DNA of 64,000 nucleotides, from NCBI RefSeq assembly GCF_018457165.1, contig NZ_JAFMNX010000004.1:186001-250000 (forward strand), in the 5' to 3' direction. Position numbers and translations under genes: made by a program. Source of the stretch: Tianweitania aestuarii (GTDB taxonomy: Bacteria > Pseudomonadota > Alphaproteobacteria > Rhizobiales > Rhizobiaceae). The number at the start of each line of letters is the position of its first letter. Positions within the stretch are counted from its first letter, which is position 1. Below the pieces are notes generated by a model. That model was not told the DNA's origin, searched no databases, and saw only the letters and a list, made by a program, of their open reading frames with translations. Positions 9,132-17,786 of the stretch are shown one piece after another.

Positions 9132-9932
9132 TTAAACTGCTCGACTTGCGTTTTTCATGAACTGCGCAATTTCAGCCTGAAACGAAGGCACCCATCGGCC
9201 GGTCCCTTGCTTGTAAATACTAGTCCAGCCGCAATCGATCGCAAACACATGCTGGGTGACCGCGACCTGACAGGTCTTCAGTCGTGCTGCATAATCCAGC
9301 ACCTCGTCATGCAGCGGATCGTCCTGCGACGTGATGATCAGGGCCGGTGCCACATTGAACAAACGCGAACACAGGCATGGCGCGGCATAGGGATGCTGAA
9401 GAAAGGACCCGATGTAATGGCTCCAGCCATCCGACCACGCTTCGCGCATGCCCAAGCTGTCGGCCGCACGAAACGATGGCGTCGCCATCTGCGGATCGAC
9501 CATGGGCGAAAACAGCATCTGCCCCTTCAACTCGCCGGGAAGCAGGTCCCGCGCCTTCAAGGCGACACCCGCCGCGACATTGCCGCCGGCCTCGTCGCCG
9601 GCAACGAAAAGCGGCGACTTCACGCTGGCGCCGAACTCCTTGCGCCGACCGGCAATATCGGTCAGCGCCTGAAACGCGCATTCCATCGCCTGCGGAAAAA
9701 CATTGTGCGAGATGGTCCCGTAATCCGCCTCGAGAACCACCGCGCCCATTTCCGCCATGGCGCAGGCAATCGGCCGCTCGGCTTCGCCCCGGTCCCTGTC
9801 GAGAAAAGCCCGGCCACGCAGGTAAAGCACCACCGGCGGCACCTTGCTGCTCGTCGCTCCATCATAAAGCCGCACGGGCACAGGCGATGCGATCGCCTTG
9901 CTCGTGGGATTTTTGCTGGTTTGCGCCGACAT
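9132..9932 (-). CDS. Alpha/beta hydrolase-fold protein lacking the serine nucleophile
   Basis: A 266-residue member of the hormone-sensitive-lipase-like esterase group by overall layout. The oxyanion motif, normally HGGGF, reads LRGRAF (residues 38-43). The nucleophile elbow, normally GDSAGGN, reads GDEAGGN (residues 112-118), so the catalytic serine is Glu114. The acid motif SQDDPLHDE and a later histidine are still present. The reading frame is intact and well conserved in style, so it looks like a pseudoenzyme or an enzyme with altered chemistry, not a decayed gene. It lies between the efflux operon and a divergent LysR gene. Confidence 0.82.
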   Translation of the reverse strand: MSAQTSKNPTSKAIASPVPVRLYDGATSSKVPPVVLYLRGRAFLDRDRGEAERPIACAMAEMGAVVLEADYGTISHNVFPQAMECAFQALTDIAGRRKEFGASVKSPLFVAGDEAGGNVAAGVALKARDLLPGELKGQMLFSPMVDPQMATPSFRAADSLGMREAWSDGWSHYIGSFLQHPYAAPCLCSRLFNVAPALIITSQDDPLHDEVLDYAARLKTCQVAVTQHVFAIDCGWTSIYKQGTGRWVPSFQAEIAQFMKNASRAV

Positions 9933-9972
9933 GATTGTTCCATAGCCGTTGGGCTGAATGGGTTGCTTGTTG

Positions 9973-9994
9973 TGAGTTCAATATTATTATCTCA
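9973..9994. promoter_or_regulatory. Candidate LysR operator
   Basis: An A+T-rich stretch bounded by TGAG and CTCA in the 128 bp between the divergent hydrolase and LysR genes, 67 bp before the LysR start. LysR regulators typically bind such dyads between themselves and a divergent target. The match is short, so this is a weak candidate. Confidence 0.3.
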
Positions 9995-10060
9995 GGCCAT
10001 AGGCACAAGCCGCCTTGTTTTGGCTTCACTATTCGAATTTCTTGGATAATCGAGGGAAGC

Positions 10061-11005
10061 ATGGACCAGCTATCAGCAATGCGGGTGTTTGTGCGGGTGG
10101 TTGAGACCGGCAATTTCACGCGCGCCGCCGCCGCTTTGGACATGCCGAAGACCACCGTCACCAACATGGTCCAAGGCCTTGAAGCACATCTGCATACGAC
10201 GCTTCTCAACCGCACCACGCGCCGCGTGATGGTGACCACAGACGGCGCCTTGTATTACGAGCGCGCGTTGCAGATCCTGGCAGAGATCGACGAACTCGAC
10301 GGGTCGATGTCGCATTCCCAGGCGCGGCCATCTGGACGCCTACGCGTCGAAATGGCCGGTGCCTTTGCCGATCTCGTGGTGATCCCCAACCTCTGCGACT
10401 TCTACACCAGCTATCCGCAGATCCAGCTCGATATCGGCGTGGGCGACCGGCTGGTGGACTACATCGCGGAGAATGTCGATTGTGCGATACGCGGCGGCAC
10501 GCCGACCGACCAATCGCTGGTTGCGCGCAAGGTAGGCGAGTTGACAATCCGCACCTATGCGTCGCCGATCTATCTGGAGCGACACGGCACCCCGCAGCAT
10601 CCCAACGACCTCATCGAAGGCCATCTCGCCGTCGGCTATCTCAACGCCACCTCCGGCAAGGTGTTCGCCATGGATTTCTGCCGCGGCGACGAGAACATCG
10701 AAATCCCACCGCGTTATGCGGTTTCCGTCAACGACGCGCGCTCTTATGCAAACGCTATCCTTGCCGGCATCGGCATCGGCCAGACGGCGAGCTTCATGGT
10801 GAAAGACGCCGTTGCACGCGGAGAGCTGGTGGAAATCCTGCCGGAATGGGATTGCGAGGTCCTGCCTATCTACATTGTTTATCCGCAGACCCGACACCTC
10901 AGCAACAAGGTGCGCGTGTTCGTGGATTGGGTGGCGAAGCGTTTGCAGGCGCTGAAGGATCCTGAACGCCAAACGCGCAGGCCACAGCTGGAAGCCGCGG
11001 AATGA
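10061..11005 (+). CDS. LysR-family transcriptional regulator
   Basis: A 314-residue regulator with an N-terminal winged helix (MRVFVRVVETGNFTRAAAAL onward, residues about 6-65) and a periplasmic-binding-like effector domain (about 90-295). It is preceded by GAGGGAAG, which supports this start over an ORF beginning 126 bp upstream. It is divergent from the degenerate hydrolase and efflux genes and overlaps the next gene, glycerate kinase, by ATGA. It could therefore control the leftward genes, the kinase, or both. The CrgA/AaeR-like subgroup has a similar opening. The effector is unknown. Confidence 0.92.
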   Translation: MDQLSAMRVFVRVVETGNFTRAAAALDMPKTTVTNMVQGLEAHLHTTLLNRTTRRVMVTTDGALYYERALQILAEIDELDGSMSHSQARPSGRLRVEMAGAFADLVVIPNLCDFYTSYPQIQLDIGVGDRLVDYIAENVDCAIRGGTPTDQSLVARKVGELTIRTYASPIYLERHGTPQHPNDLIEGHLAVGYLNATSGKVFAMDFCRGDENIEIPPRYAVSVNDARSYANAILAGIGIGQTASFMVKDAVARGELVEILPEWDCEVLPIYIVYPQTRHLSNKVRVFVDWVAKRLQALKDPERQTRRPQLEAAE

Positions 11006-12279
11006 CCTCGACCATGTGGAACGACCAGACGGTCCGCGCCCTGCTGCGGGACATGTTCGATGCCGCGATCGCCAGCGCCGATCCTCGCAGGACGGTTGCC
11101 AGCAATCTGCCTGCAAAGCCGAACGGTCGCTGTGTGGTGATCGGCGCAGGCAAAGCGTCGGCCGCCATGGCCGCCGCCGTTGATGAAGCCTGGCCGGACG
11201 TCGATCTCTCCGGTGTGATCGTCACCCGCTACGGACATGCCGTGCCGGCTGGCCGCATCCGCATCCTCGAAGCCGCCCATCCGGTTCCCGACGAAATGAG
11301 CCTCCAAGCCGGGCGGGCTTTGGAAGACGCCGTTCAGGGGCTCACCGAAAACGACCTCGTGCTTGCGCTGTTTTCCGGCGGCGGATCCTCGCTCCTCGTT
11401 TCCCCGGCGGGCGCCATGTCGCTCGCCGACAAGCAGGCGGTTAACAAGGCCCTGCTCCACAGTGGCGCGACCATTCGCGAAATGAACGCTGTGCGAAAGC
11501 ACCTGTCGCGCGTCAAGGGCGGCCGCCTCGCATTGGCTGCGCAACCGGCAAAGGTCGTGACGCTGGTGATCTCCGATGTGCCCGGCGACGATCCCTCCGA
11601 TATCGCCTCCGGTCCGACCGTTCCCGATCTTTCCACGCTCGAGACCGTGCGCGAAATCGTGGCGCGCCGCCAGATCGACCTGCCCCAAAGCGCGCGAGAC
11701 GTTCTCGCACAGAATGGCGAAACACCGAAGCCCGGCGAGGTCGCAAGCGATGTTCGTATCATCGCCGCACCCGCGCTTGCCCTCGATGCCGCAGCGGCGG
11801 TCGCGCGCGCAGCAGGCGTGCAAACACTGATCCTGGGCGATGCGCTGGAAGGCGAAGCGCGGGAAATGGGCACCGTGCTGGCCGGCATCGCGCGTTCAAC
11901 AAAGGAGAAAGGCCAGCCCGTCAGCGGTCCGGCCGTCATCCTGTCCGGTGGCGAAGCAACCGTCACCATCGGCTCCCGTTCTCCTGGCAGAGGCGGGCGC
12001 AACACAGAATTTCTGCTCGGGCTTGCGGTCGCGCTCGACGGTCGACCCGGCATCTGGGCGATCGCCGGCGACACGGACGGTATCGACGGCACCGAAGATG
12101 CCGCCGGCGCCATTATCGGCCCCGATACGCTTGCCCGCGCAGCAAAAGCCGGCCTCGATCCAAAAGCCTGTCTCGCCGCGCATGACAGCTACAGCTTGTT
12201 CCACCACCTGGGTGATCTCGTCAAAACCGGCCCGACGCTCACAAACGTCAACGATTTCCGCGCCATCATCGTTGTGTGA
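11002..12279 (+). CDS. ttuD: Glycerate 2-kinase (MOFRL family; older name hydroxypyruvate reductase TtuD)
   Basis: A 425-residue enzyme that phosphorylates D-glycerate, feeding glycolysis from tartrate, glyoxylate or serine breakdown. It has the N-terminal DUF4147 domain (VIGAGKASAAMA near residue 46, LFSGGGSSLL near residue 123, the SDVPGDDPSDIASGP motif) and a C-terminal MOFRL domain (GGRNTEFLLGLA, AGDTDGIDG). The family is often annotated as hydroxypyruvate reductase for historical reasons. The start overlaps the LysR stop, implying co-transcription. No other tartrate or glyoxylate gene is seen nearby. Confidence 0.9.
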   Translation: MTSTMWNDQTVRALLRDMFDAAIASADPRRTVASNLPAKPNGRCVVIGAGKASAAMAAAVDEAWPDVDLSGVIVTRYGHAVPAGRIRILEAAHPVPDEMSLQAGRALEDAVQGLTENDLVLALFSGGGSSLLVSPAGAMSLADKQAVNKALLHSGATIREMNAVRKHLSRVKGGRLALAAQPAKVVTLVISDVPGDDPSDIASGPTVPDLSTLETVREIVARRQIDLPQSARDVLAQNGETPKPGEVASDVRIIAAPALALDAAAAVARAAGVQTLILGDALEGEAREMGTVLAGIARSTKEKGQPVSGPAVILSGGEATVTIGSRSPGRGGRNTEFLLGLAVALDGRPGIWAIAGDTDGIDGTEDAAGAIIGPDTLARAAKAGLDPKACLAAHDSYSLFHHLGDLVKTGPTLTNVNDFRAIIVV

Positions 12280-12510
12280 TCGCGCCCGGTGGGTGCCGGC
12301 GCTGGAAAACTTGCTTGGCCATCATCGCGCCGTTAATGCACGGCACGGAGCGCTTGCCGCTTACCAGCAAACAGGTCCAAACCCTGTTCGTCTGGTCAGG
12401 CGCGCTACACTTGTCTGCGACACGCAAACAAGCAGACCATTAAAATTCCTGGTTTCTCCGGAACCTGAACTTAATCTCATTGCGCGAGGATCGACCCGGC
12501 AGGAGGCCTG

Positions 12511-14904
12511 ATGCAGACCGTCATTTCATGTATTCAGCAGGCTCATAACGGTTACGCGCTCCTGATCGCCGCACTGGTCTGCACGATCGGCGTTTACGGT
12601 TCCTTCTCGGTCGCCAATCATGCCGCTCGCTCCGAGGGCAATCGGCGCGCCATCCTCGCCTTGGTCGCCATCGTTTCGGCCGGCTGCACCGCCTGGTCCA
12701 CCCATATGATCGCGCTGCTGGCGTTCCAGCCGGGCATGCAAGCGGGCTTCGAGCTGATCGTCACCACCGTGTCGCTGATGGCCGCCATTCTCGGCATCGG
12801 CGCAGGCATGCTCGTGGCCATCGGCCAGCACAAGCGAAGGCGGCGTCTCGCCGGTGGGCTCGTTCTGGGCGTCGGCATCGTCGCGCTGCATTATCTCGGC
12901 CAGTCCGCCTATGTCGTGCGCGGTTATGTTTCCTATGATCACAACCTGGTCACGGCCTCCATCATCGGCAGTCTGCCGATCTTCGCCGTTTCGCTGATGA
13001 TCTCGGGCGAGCGCAGCAAGCGCGTCCGGCTTCTTGGCGCGCCGCTGCTTCTGCTGGCAATCGCCGTTCTGCACCTGACCGGCATGGCGGCTCTCAGCTT
13101 CACCTTCGATCCATCGGTGAACTTCCCGCCGCTCACCGCCCATGCCGATGTTCTGGCGCCGATCGTGGCTGCCGTCAGCCTCTGCATCCTTGGCGTTGCC
13201 CTGGTCGGACTGCGCTTGAGCCTGCACGCTCAGGCCACTCTGCGGCGCGAACGGCAGCGCCTCGGCGAACTGGCCAACCTCGCTCTGGAAGGCCTTGCGA
13301 TCTGCGACGGCGACACGATCGTTTCCGCCAACGAAACGCTTCTGCGCTTGAGCGGCTATCCGCAGAAAAGCCTCGCCGGTTCCAGCCTGCGGACCCTTGT
13401 TCCGGCTCTTGATCTGTCGCACTCGCCCGAGGGCGAAGAGGTCGACGCCACGCTTGTCACGATCAACGGCGATTTCGTGCCCGTCCTCACCATCCGCCGG
13501 GAAGTCGGTCTCGGCGCACGAAAGCAGACGGTGCTGGCATTCCGCGATCAGCGCGAAAGATTGCGCAGCGAAAGCCAGATCCGCACCCTGGCCTTTACCG
13601 ATCACCTCACCGGCCTGGCGAACCGAACCCGCTTCCTTGATCTGCTTGCGGTGTGCATCCAGGAAGAAGCCTCCGGAAGCACCAAGGATTTCGCGATCCT
13701 GCTGCTCGATCTCGATGGCTTCAAGAGCGTTAACGACTCGCTCGGTCATCACGGCGGCGACGTCGTTCTCAAGGTCGTTGCCGATCGCCTGATCGAAGCG
13801 GTCGAGCCCAGCATGACCGTCGCGCGGTTGGGCGGCGATGAATTTGCCATTCTGGTTCGTGACGACATCGATGCGGCGGGCGCTGAAAGCCTCGGTTTGA
13901 AGCTGATCAGGGCGGTGGAAGAACCCATCCCCGTTGGCGAGCAGGTTGTTTATCTATCAGCCAGCGTCGGCGCCAAGCGCTCCCAGCATCGCGGATCGAG
14001 CTCGATCCAGATCCTCGAAAATGCCGACCTCGCGCTCTACGATGCCAAAGCCAGGGGCAAGGGCCGCGTCCGCCTGTTTTCCGCTGAACTCCGATCCGCG
14101 GCCGATGAACGGGGCCGGCTGAGCAATGCGATGCGCACGGCCTGGGAAGAAGGCTATTTCGAGCTTTATTATCAGCCACAGGTCCGTTTGAGCGACCAGT
14201 CGCTCGTGGGTGCGGAAGCTCTGATCCGCTATAATGATCCGCAAGCCGGCGTCGTATCGCCCGCCGCTTTCCTTCCCATCCTGGAAACAAGCGCACTGGC
14301 CGTTCCCGTTGGCGACTGGATCCTGCAGACCGCCAGCCGGCAGGCTGCGGCCTGGCGCGGTGCCGGGCTGTGCGACTTCGGCATGGGCGTGAACCTCTTC
14401 CCGGCACAGCTTCGCTCTGCCGATTTCGTTTCACGCGTGCGTCGTGTCTTGGCAGAAACCGGCCTGCCGGCGCATGCGCTCGAACTGGAAATCACCGAAA
14501 ACATCGTGTTGCAGAACGAGGTCCTGACGCTCGAGCATCTCGCTCAGTTGCGCAAGCTGGGCGTCGGCGTCGCCTTCGACGACTTCGGCACCGGCTTCGC
14601 TTCCTTGACCATGCTCAAGCGCATCGAGATCGACCGTCTGAAGATCGACCAATCCTTCGTGCGCAATGTCGAGCACGATCCCAAGGATCAGGCCATCGTC
14701 GAAGCCATCGCAAGCATCGCGGAAGGCTGCGGCCTCAATGTCATTGCGGAAGGCATCGAAACGGAAGCACAGGCGCGCTTCATGCAGGCCTCTGCTGTGG
14801 AAGGACAGGGATATCTCTTCGGAGCCCCGATGCCGGCCGCCGAGTTCGAGCAGCACTTCATCAAGAACCGGCACGCCCAACTGCCGACGTTTGCGGCAGC
14901 CTAG
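12511..14904 (+). CDS. MHYT-PAS-GGDEF-EAL membrane signalling protein
   Basis: A 797-residue protein. Residues 1-240 hold seven predicted helices with three degenerate MHYT repeats (STHMIALL near 63, LHYLGQ near 126, LHLTGM near 187), a sensor thought to bind a metal, CO, NO or O2. A PAS-like segment follows (about 255-345). The GGDEF domain has an intact GGDEF at 441-445 but no RxxD inhibitory site just before it. The EAL domain (about 535-790) keeps Glu569, Asn628, Glu660, Asp690-Asp691, Lys711 and Glu747. It may therefore make or degrade cyclic di-GMP. It is a stand-alone gene followed by a clear terminator. Confidence 0.93.
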   Translation: MQTVISCIQQAHNGYALLIAALVCTIGVYGSFSVANHAARSEGNRRAILALVAIVSAGCTAWSTHMIALLAFQPGMQAGFELIVTTVSLMAAILGIGAGMLVAIGQHKRRRRLAGGLVLGVGIVALHYLGQSAYVVRGYVSYDHNLVTASIIGSLPIFAVSLMISGERSKRVRLLGAPLLLLAIAVLHLTGMAALSFTFDPSVNFPPLTAHADVLAPIVAAVSLCILGVALVGLRLSLHAQATLRRERQRLGELANLALEGLAICDGDTIVSANETLLRLSGYPQKSLAGSSLRTLVPALDLSHSPEGEEVDATLVTINGDFVPVLTIRREVGLGARKQTVLAFRDQRERLRSESQIRTLAFTDHLTGLANRTRFLDLLAVCIQEEASGSTKDFAILLLDLDGFKSVNDSLGHHGGDVVLKVVADRLIEAVEPSMTVARLGGDEFAILVRDDIDAAGAESLGLKLIRAVEEPIPVGEQVVYLSASVGAKRSQHRGSSSIQILENADLALYDAKARGKGRVRLFSAELRSAADERGRLSNAMRTAWEEGYFELYYQPQVRLSDQSLVGAEALIRYNDPQAGVVSPAAFLPILETSALAVPVGDWILQTASRQAAAWRGAGLCDFGMGVNLFPAQLRSADFVSRVRRVLAETGLPAHALELEITENIVLQNEVLTLEHLAQLRKLGVGVAFDDFGTGFASLTMLKRIEIDRLKIDQSFVRNVEHDPKDQAIVEAIASIAEGCGLNVIAEGIETEAQARFMQASAVEGQGYLFGAPMPAAEFEQHFIKNRHAQLPTFAAA

Positions 14905-14943
14905 CTGTCCGGCGCAGTCGTGTTTGGGGAAGTCGAGAGTAAG

Positions 14944-14976
14944 CCTCGCTGTTCATCATCGACAGCGAGGTTTTTT
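14944..14976 (+). terminator. Rho-independent terminator of the GGDEF-EAL gene
   Basis: A perfect 9-bp stem, CCTCGCTGT / ACAGCGAGG, with a 9-nt loop, followed by six T on the plus strand. It starts 40 bp after the GGDEF-EAL stop and ends one base before the convergent aminotransferase stop codon. Confidence 0.88.
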
Positions 14977-14977
14977 G

Positions 14978-16213
14978 TCAGGCGCTCAGCGCCTCGCAGG
15001 CCCGCGCAATCCGCGACAAGGCTTCGGTGAGTTCCGCTTCCGACGTCGCATAGGAAATCCGGAAAAACGGCGACAAGCCGAAGGCCGAGCCCGGCACCAC
15101 CGCCACATGCGCATTCGTCAGCAGATAGTTGCAGAAGTCGGAGTCAGTCTCGATGATCCGTTCATCCGCCGTCTTGCGGCCAAGCAAACCGGCACAGCTG
15201 GCAAAGGTGTAGAACGCACCTTCCGGCACCCGGCAAGTGATACCCTCGATCGCGTTCAACCCGGCCACAACCAGATCGCGCCGCCGCTGGAAGCTGGCCT
15301 TGCGCTCGGCCAAGAAGGACTGGTCACCGTTCAAAGCGGCCACCGAGGCAGCCTGGCTCACCGATGACGGGCACGACGTCGCCTGGCTCTGCACCACCGA
15401 CATCGCCTTGATCAGCGCCTTCGGTCCGCCGGCATAGCCGATGCGCCAGCCGGTCATGGCATAAGCCTTGGACACGCCGTTGACCGTCAGCGTCCGCTCC
15501 TTCAAGCGCGGCTCGATCGCGGCCGGCGTCACAAAGCGGAAGTCGTCATAGGTGATGTGCTCATACATGTCATCGACGAGCAGCATGACCTGCGGATGGC
15601 GCAGAAGAACGTCCAGCAACGGGCGATAATCGGCCTCGCTGTAAGCCGCACCCGACGGGTTCGATGGCGAGTTGAGGAGTACCCACTTGGTTTTCGGCGT
15701 GATCGCCTGTTCCAGCTGTTCGGCCGTCAGGCGGAACCCTGCTTCGGCCGTACAGGTGACGAGCACCGGCACACCTTCGGCGATCTGCACGATATCGGAA
15801 TACGAGGTCCAATACGGCGTCGGGATCACCACCTCATCGCCCGCGTTGAGCGACGCCATCATGGCGTTGAACAGGATCTGCTTGGCGCCGGTTGCGACCG
15901 TAATCTCGTCCAGCGCGTAATCGACGTTGTTTTCGCGCGAAAACTTGGCCTGGATCGCCTGCTTGAGCGCAGGCGTGCCGTCGAGCGCGGTGTATTTGGT
16001 GTCGCCAGCCTGGATCGCGTCGATCGCGCCCTGCTTGACGAAGTCCGGCGTGTCGAAGTCGGGCTCGCCGGCCCCCAGGATGATGATTGGCTTGCCTTCG
16101 CGCTTCAGGCCAAGCGCGCGCGCACCGATCCGCACGATTTCGGACACGTCGATGCGGGCGATACGCGAGGCCGGCGCAAAGCCGACCTCTTCAGCGGAAA
16201 TGGGAGCGTTCAT
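14978..16213 (-). CDS. PLP-dependent class I/II aminotransferase, likely 2-aminoadipate transaminase
   Basis: A 411-residue fold-type I aminotransferase of the aspartate-aminotransferase Ib kind. It has GEPDFDTP near residue 49, the NSPSNPSG motif at 181-188, the PLP lysine Lys249 in GVSKAYAMTGWRIG, and a C-terminal FFRISYA arginine for the substrate carboxylate. By sequence alone it would be called aspartate/tyrosine aminotransferase. It is the last gene of an operon whose other members catalyse the steps around 2-aminoadipate and 2-oxoadipate, so I infer that it converts 2-aminoadipate to 2-oxoadipate. The start is the ATG of MNAPISAEE, 13 bp after the dehydrogenase stop. Confidence 0.9.
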   Translation of the reverse strand: MNAPISAEEVGFAPASRIARIDVSEIVRIGARALGLKREGKPIIILGAGEPDFDTPDFVKQGAIDAIQAGDTKYTALDGTPALKQAIQAKFSRENNVDYALDEITVATGAKQILFNAMMASLNAGDEVVIPTPYWTSYSDIVQIAEGVPVLVTCTAEAGFRLTAEQLEQAITPKTKWVLLNSPSNPSGAAYSEADYRPLLDVLLRHPQVMLLVDDMYEHITYDDFRFVTPAAIEPRLKERTLTVNGVSKAYAMTGWRIGYAGGPKALIKAMSVVQSQATSCPSSVSQAASVAALNGDQSFLAERKASFQRRRDLVVAGLNAIEGITCRVPEGAFYTFASCAGLLGRKTADERIIETDSDFCNYLLTNAHVAVVPGSAFGLSPFFRISYATSEAELTEALSRIARACEALSA

Positions 16214-16226
16214 CGAAGCAGCCCGC

Positions 16227-17759
16227 TTACTCGATATCGAAGGAAACGCCCTGCGCAAGCGGCAGAGCCTTCGAATAGTTCACGGTGTTGGTGGCGCGGC
16301 GCATATAGGCCTTCCAGGCATCCGAACCGCTTTCGCGACCACCGCCGGTTTCCTTCTCACCGCCGAACGCGCCGCCGATTTCCGCACCGGACGTGCCGAT
16401 ATTGACGTTGGCGATGCCGCAATCGGAGCCATCCGCACTCAGGAAGCGCTCGGCTTCCTGCAGGTTCAGCGTGAAGATCGAGGACGACAAACCGGCGCCG
16501 ACATCGTTGTGCATCCGCAACGCTTCGTCGAAGTCGGTGTACTTCACGACGTAAAGGATCGGCGCAAAGGTTTCTTCGAGCATCGGACCGTCATGATCCG
16601 GCATCTCGATCAAGGCCGGCTTGACGTAATAGGCGTCAGCAGCACCCATATCCACACGAGCACCACCGGTCACCTGGCCGCCGATCGCCTTTGACGCTTC
16701 GATCGCCTTCTGCATGCCGTCAAATGCGGCCTTGTCGATCAACGGACCAACAAGTGCGCTGGTTTCGAGCGGGCTGCCGACCGACACGCTTTCATACGCC
16801 TTCTTCAAGCGCGGAACGAGGTTGTCATAGACATCAGCGTGAACGAACAAGCGGCGCAACGTGGTGCAGCGCTGGCCGGCCGTGCCCATGGCACCGAAGG
16901 CGATGGCGCGCAGCGCCATGTCGAGATCGGCCGAAGGGCAAACGATGCCGGCATTGTTGCCGCCGAGTTCGAGGATCGAGCGGGCGAAGCGCTTCGCCAG
17001 ACGCGGACCGACTTCGCGGCCCATGCGGGTCGAACCGGTCGCCGAAACGAGTGCCACCTTCGGATGATCAACCAGCACTTCGCCGATGGTGCGGTCGCCA
17101 ACCAGAACCTGGCTGAGATCGGCCGGTGCATCGCCGAAACGCTTGATGGCGCGGTCGAAGATCGCCTGGCAGGCGAGTGCCGTCAGCGGCGTCTTTTCGG
17201 ATGGCTTCCAGACAACCGTGTTGCCGGCAACGATCGCAAGTGCGGTATTCCACGACCACACCGCCACCGGGAAGTTGAAGGCCGAGATCACGCCGACCAC
17301 GCCGAGCGGATGCCACGTTTCCATCATGCGATGGCCGGGACGCTCGGTTGCGATCGTCAAACCGTAGAGCTGGCGCGAAAGGCCGACAGCGAAGTCGCAG
17401 ATGTCGATCATTTCCTGGACCTCGCCGAGGCCTTCAGAAGTGATCTTGCCGGCTTCGATCGAAACCAGACGACCGAGATCGGCCTTGGATGCGCGCAGTT
17501 CCTCGCCCAGCAGACGGATCAGCTCGCCGCGCTTGGGCGCCGGCACCAGACGCCAGTCGCGAAAGGCGGTGGCAGCGCGTTCGATGATCGCGCCGGCGTC
17601 GTCTGCGCTATGCACGGGCAGATCCGCGATCTTCTCGCCGGTCACGGGCGTGAAGGAGGCCATCGTGCCACCCGTGACGGCCGTCTCAGCAACGCCAAGC
17701 TTGGCGAGCAGCGCCTTGGTTTCGGCTGCAACGCTCTTGTTCGTCGATTGCGTGTCCAT
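16227..17759 (-). CDS. amaB: L-piperidine-6-carboxylate / 2-aminoadipate semialdehyde dehydrogenase (ALDH7, antiquitin-like)
   Basis: A 510-residue NAD-dependent aldehyde dehydrogenase. The catalytic Cys298 lies in GTAGQRCTTLRR and the general base Glu264 in LELGGNNAG. The C-terminal motifs NIGTSGAEIGGAFGGEKETGG and GSDAWKAYMRR are characteristic of the ALDH7/antiquitin subfamily, which oxidises 2-aminoadipate semialdehyde to 2-aminoadipate in lysine breakdown. It sits in an operon with a D-2-hydroxyglutarate dehydrogenase, an HglS homologue and an aminotransferase, which supports this substrate. The family identification is strong. Confidence 0.92.
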   Translation of the reverse strand: MDTQSTNKSVAAETKALLAKLGVAETAVTGGTMASFTPVTGEKIADLPVHSADDAGAIIERAATAFRDWRLVPAPKRGELIRLLGEELRASKADLGRLVSIEAGKITSEGLGEVQEMIDICDFAVGLSRQLYGLTIATERPGHRMMETWHPLGVVGVISAFNFPVAVWSWNTALAIVAGNTVVWKPSEKTPLTALACQAIFDRAIKRFGDAPADLSQVLVGDRTIGEVLVDHPKVALVSATGSTRMGREVGPRLAKRFARSILELGGNNAGIVCPSADLDMALRAIAFGAMGTAGQRCTTLRRLFVHADVYDNLVPRLKKAYESVSVGSPLETSALVGPLIDKAAFDGMQKAIEASKAIGGQVTGGARVDMGAADAYYVKPALIEMPDHDGPMLEETFAPILYVVKYTDFDEALRMHNDVGAGLSSSIFTLNLQEAERFLSADGSDCGIANVNIGTSGAEIGGAFGGEKETGGGRESGSDAWKAYMRRATNTVNYSKALPLAQGVSFDIE

Positions 17760-17786
17760 GAAAAACTCCTGCGTCGTGATGGATGA

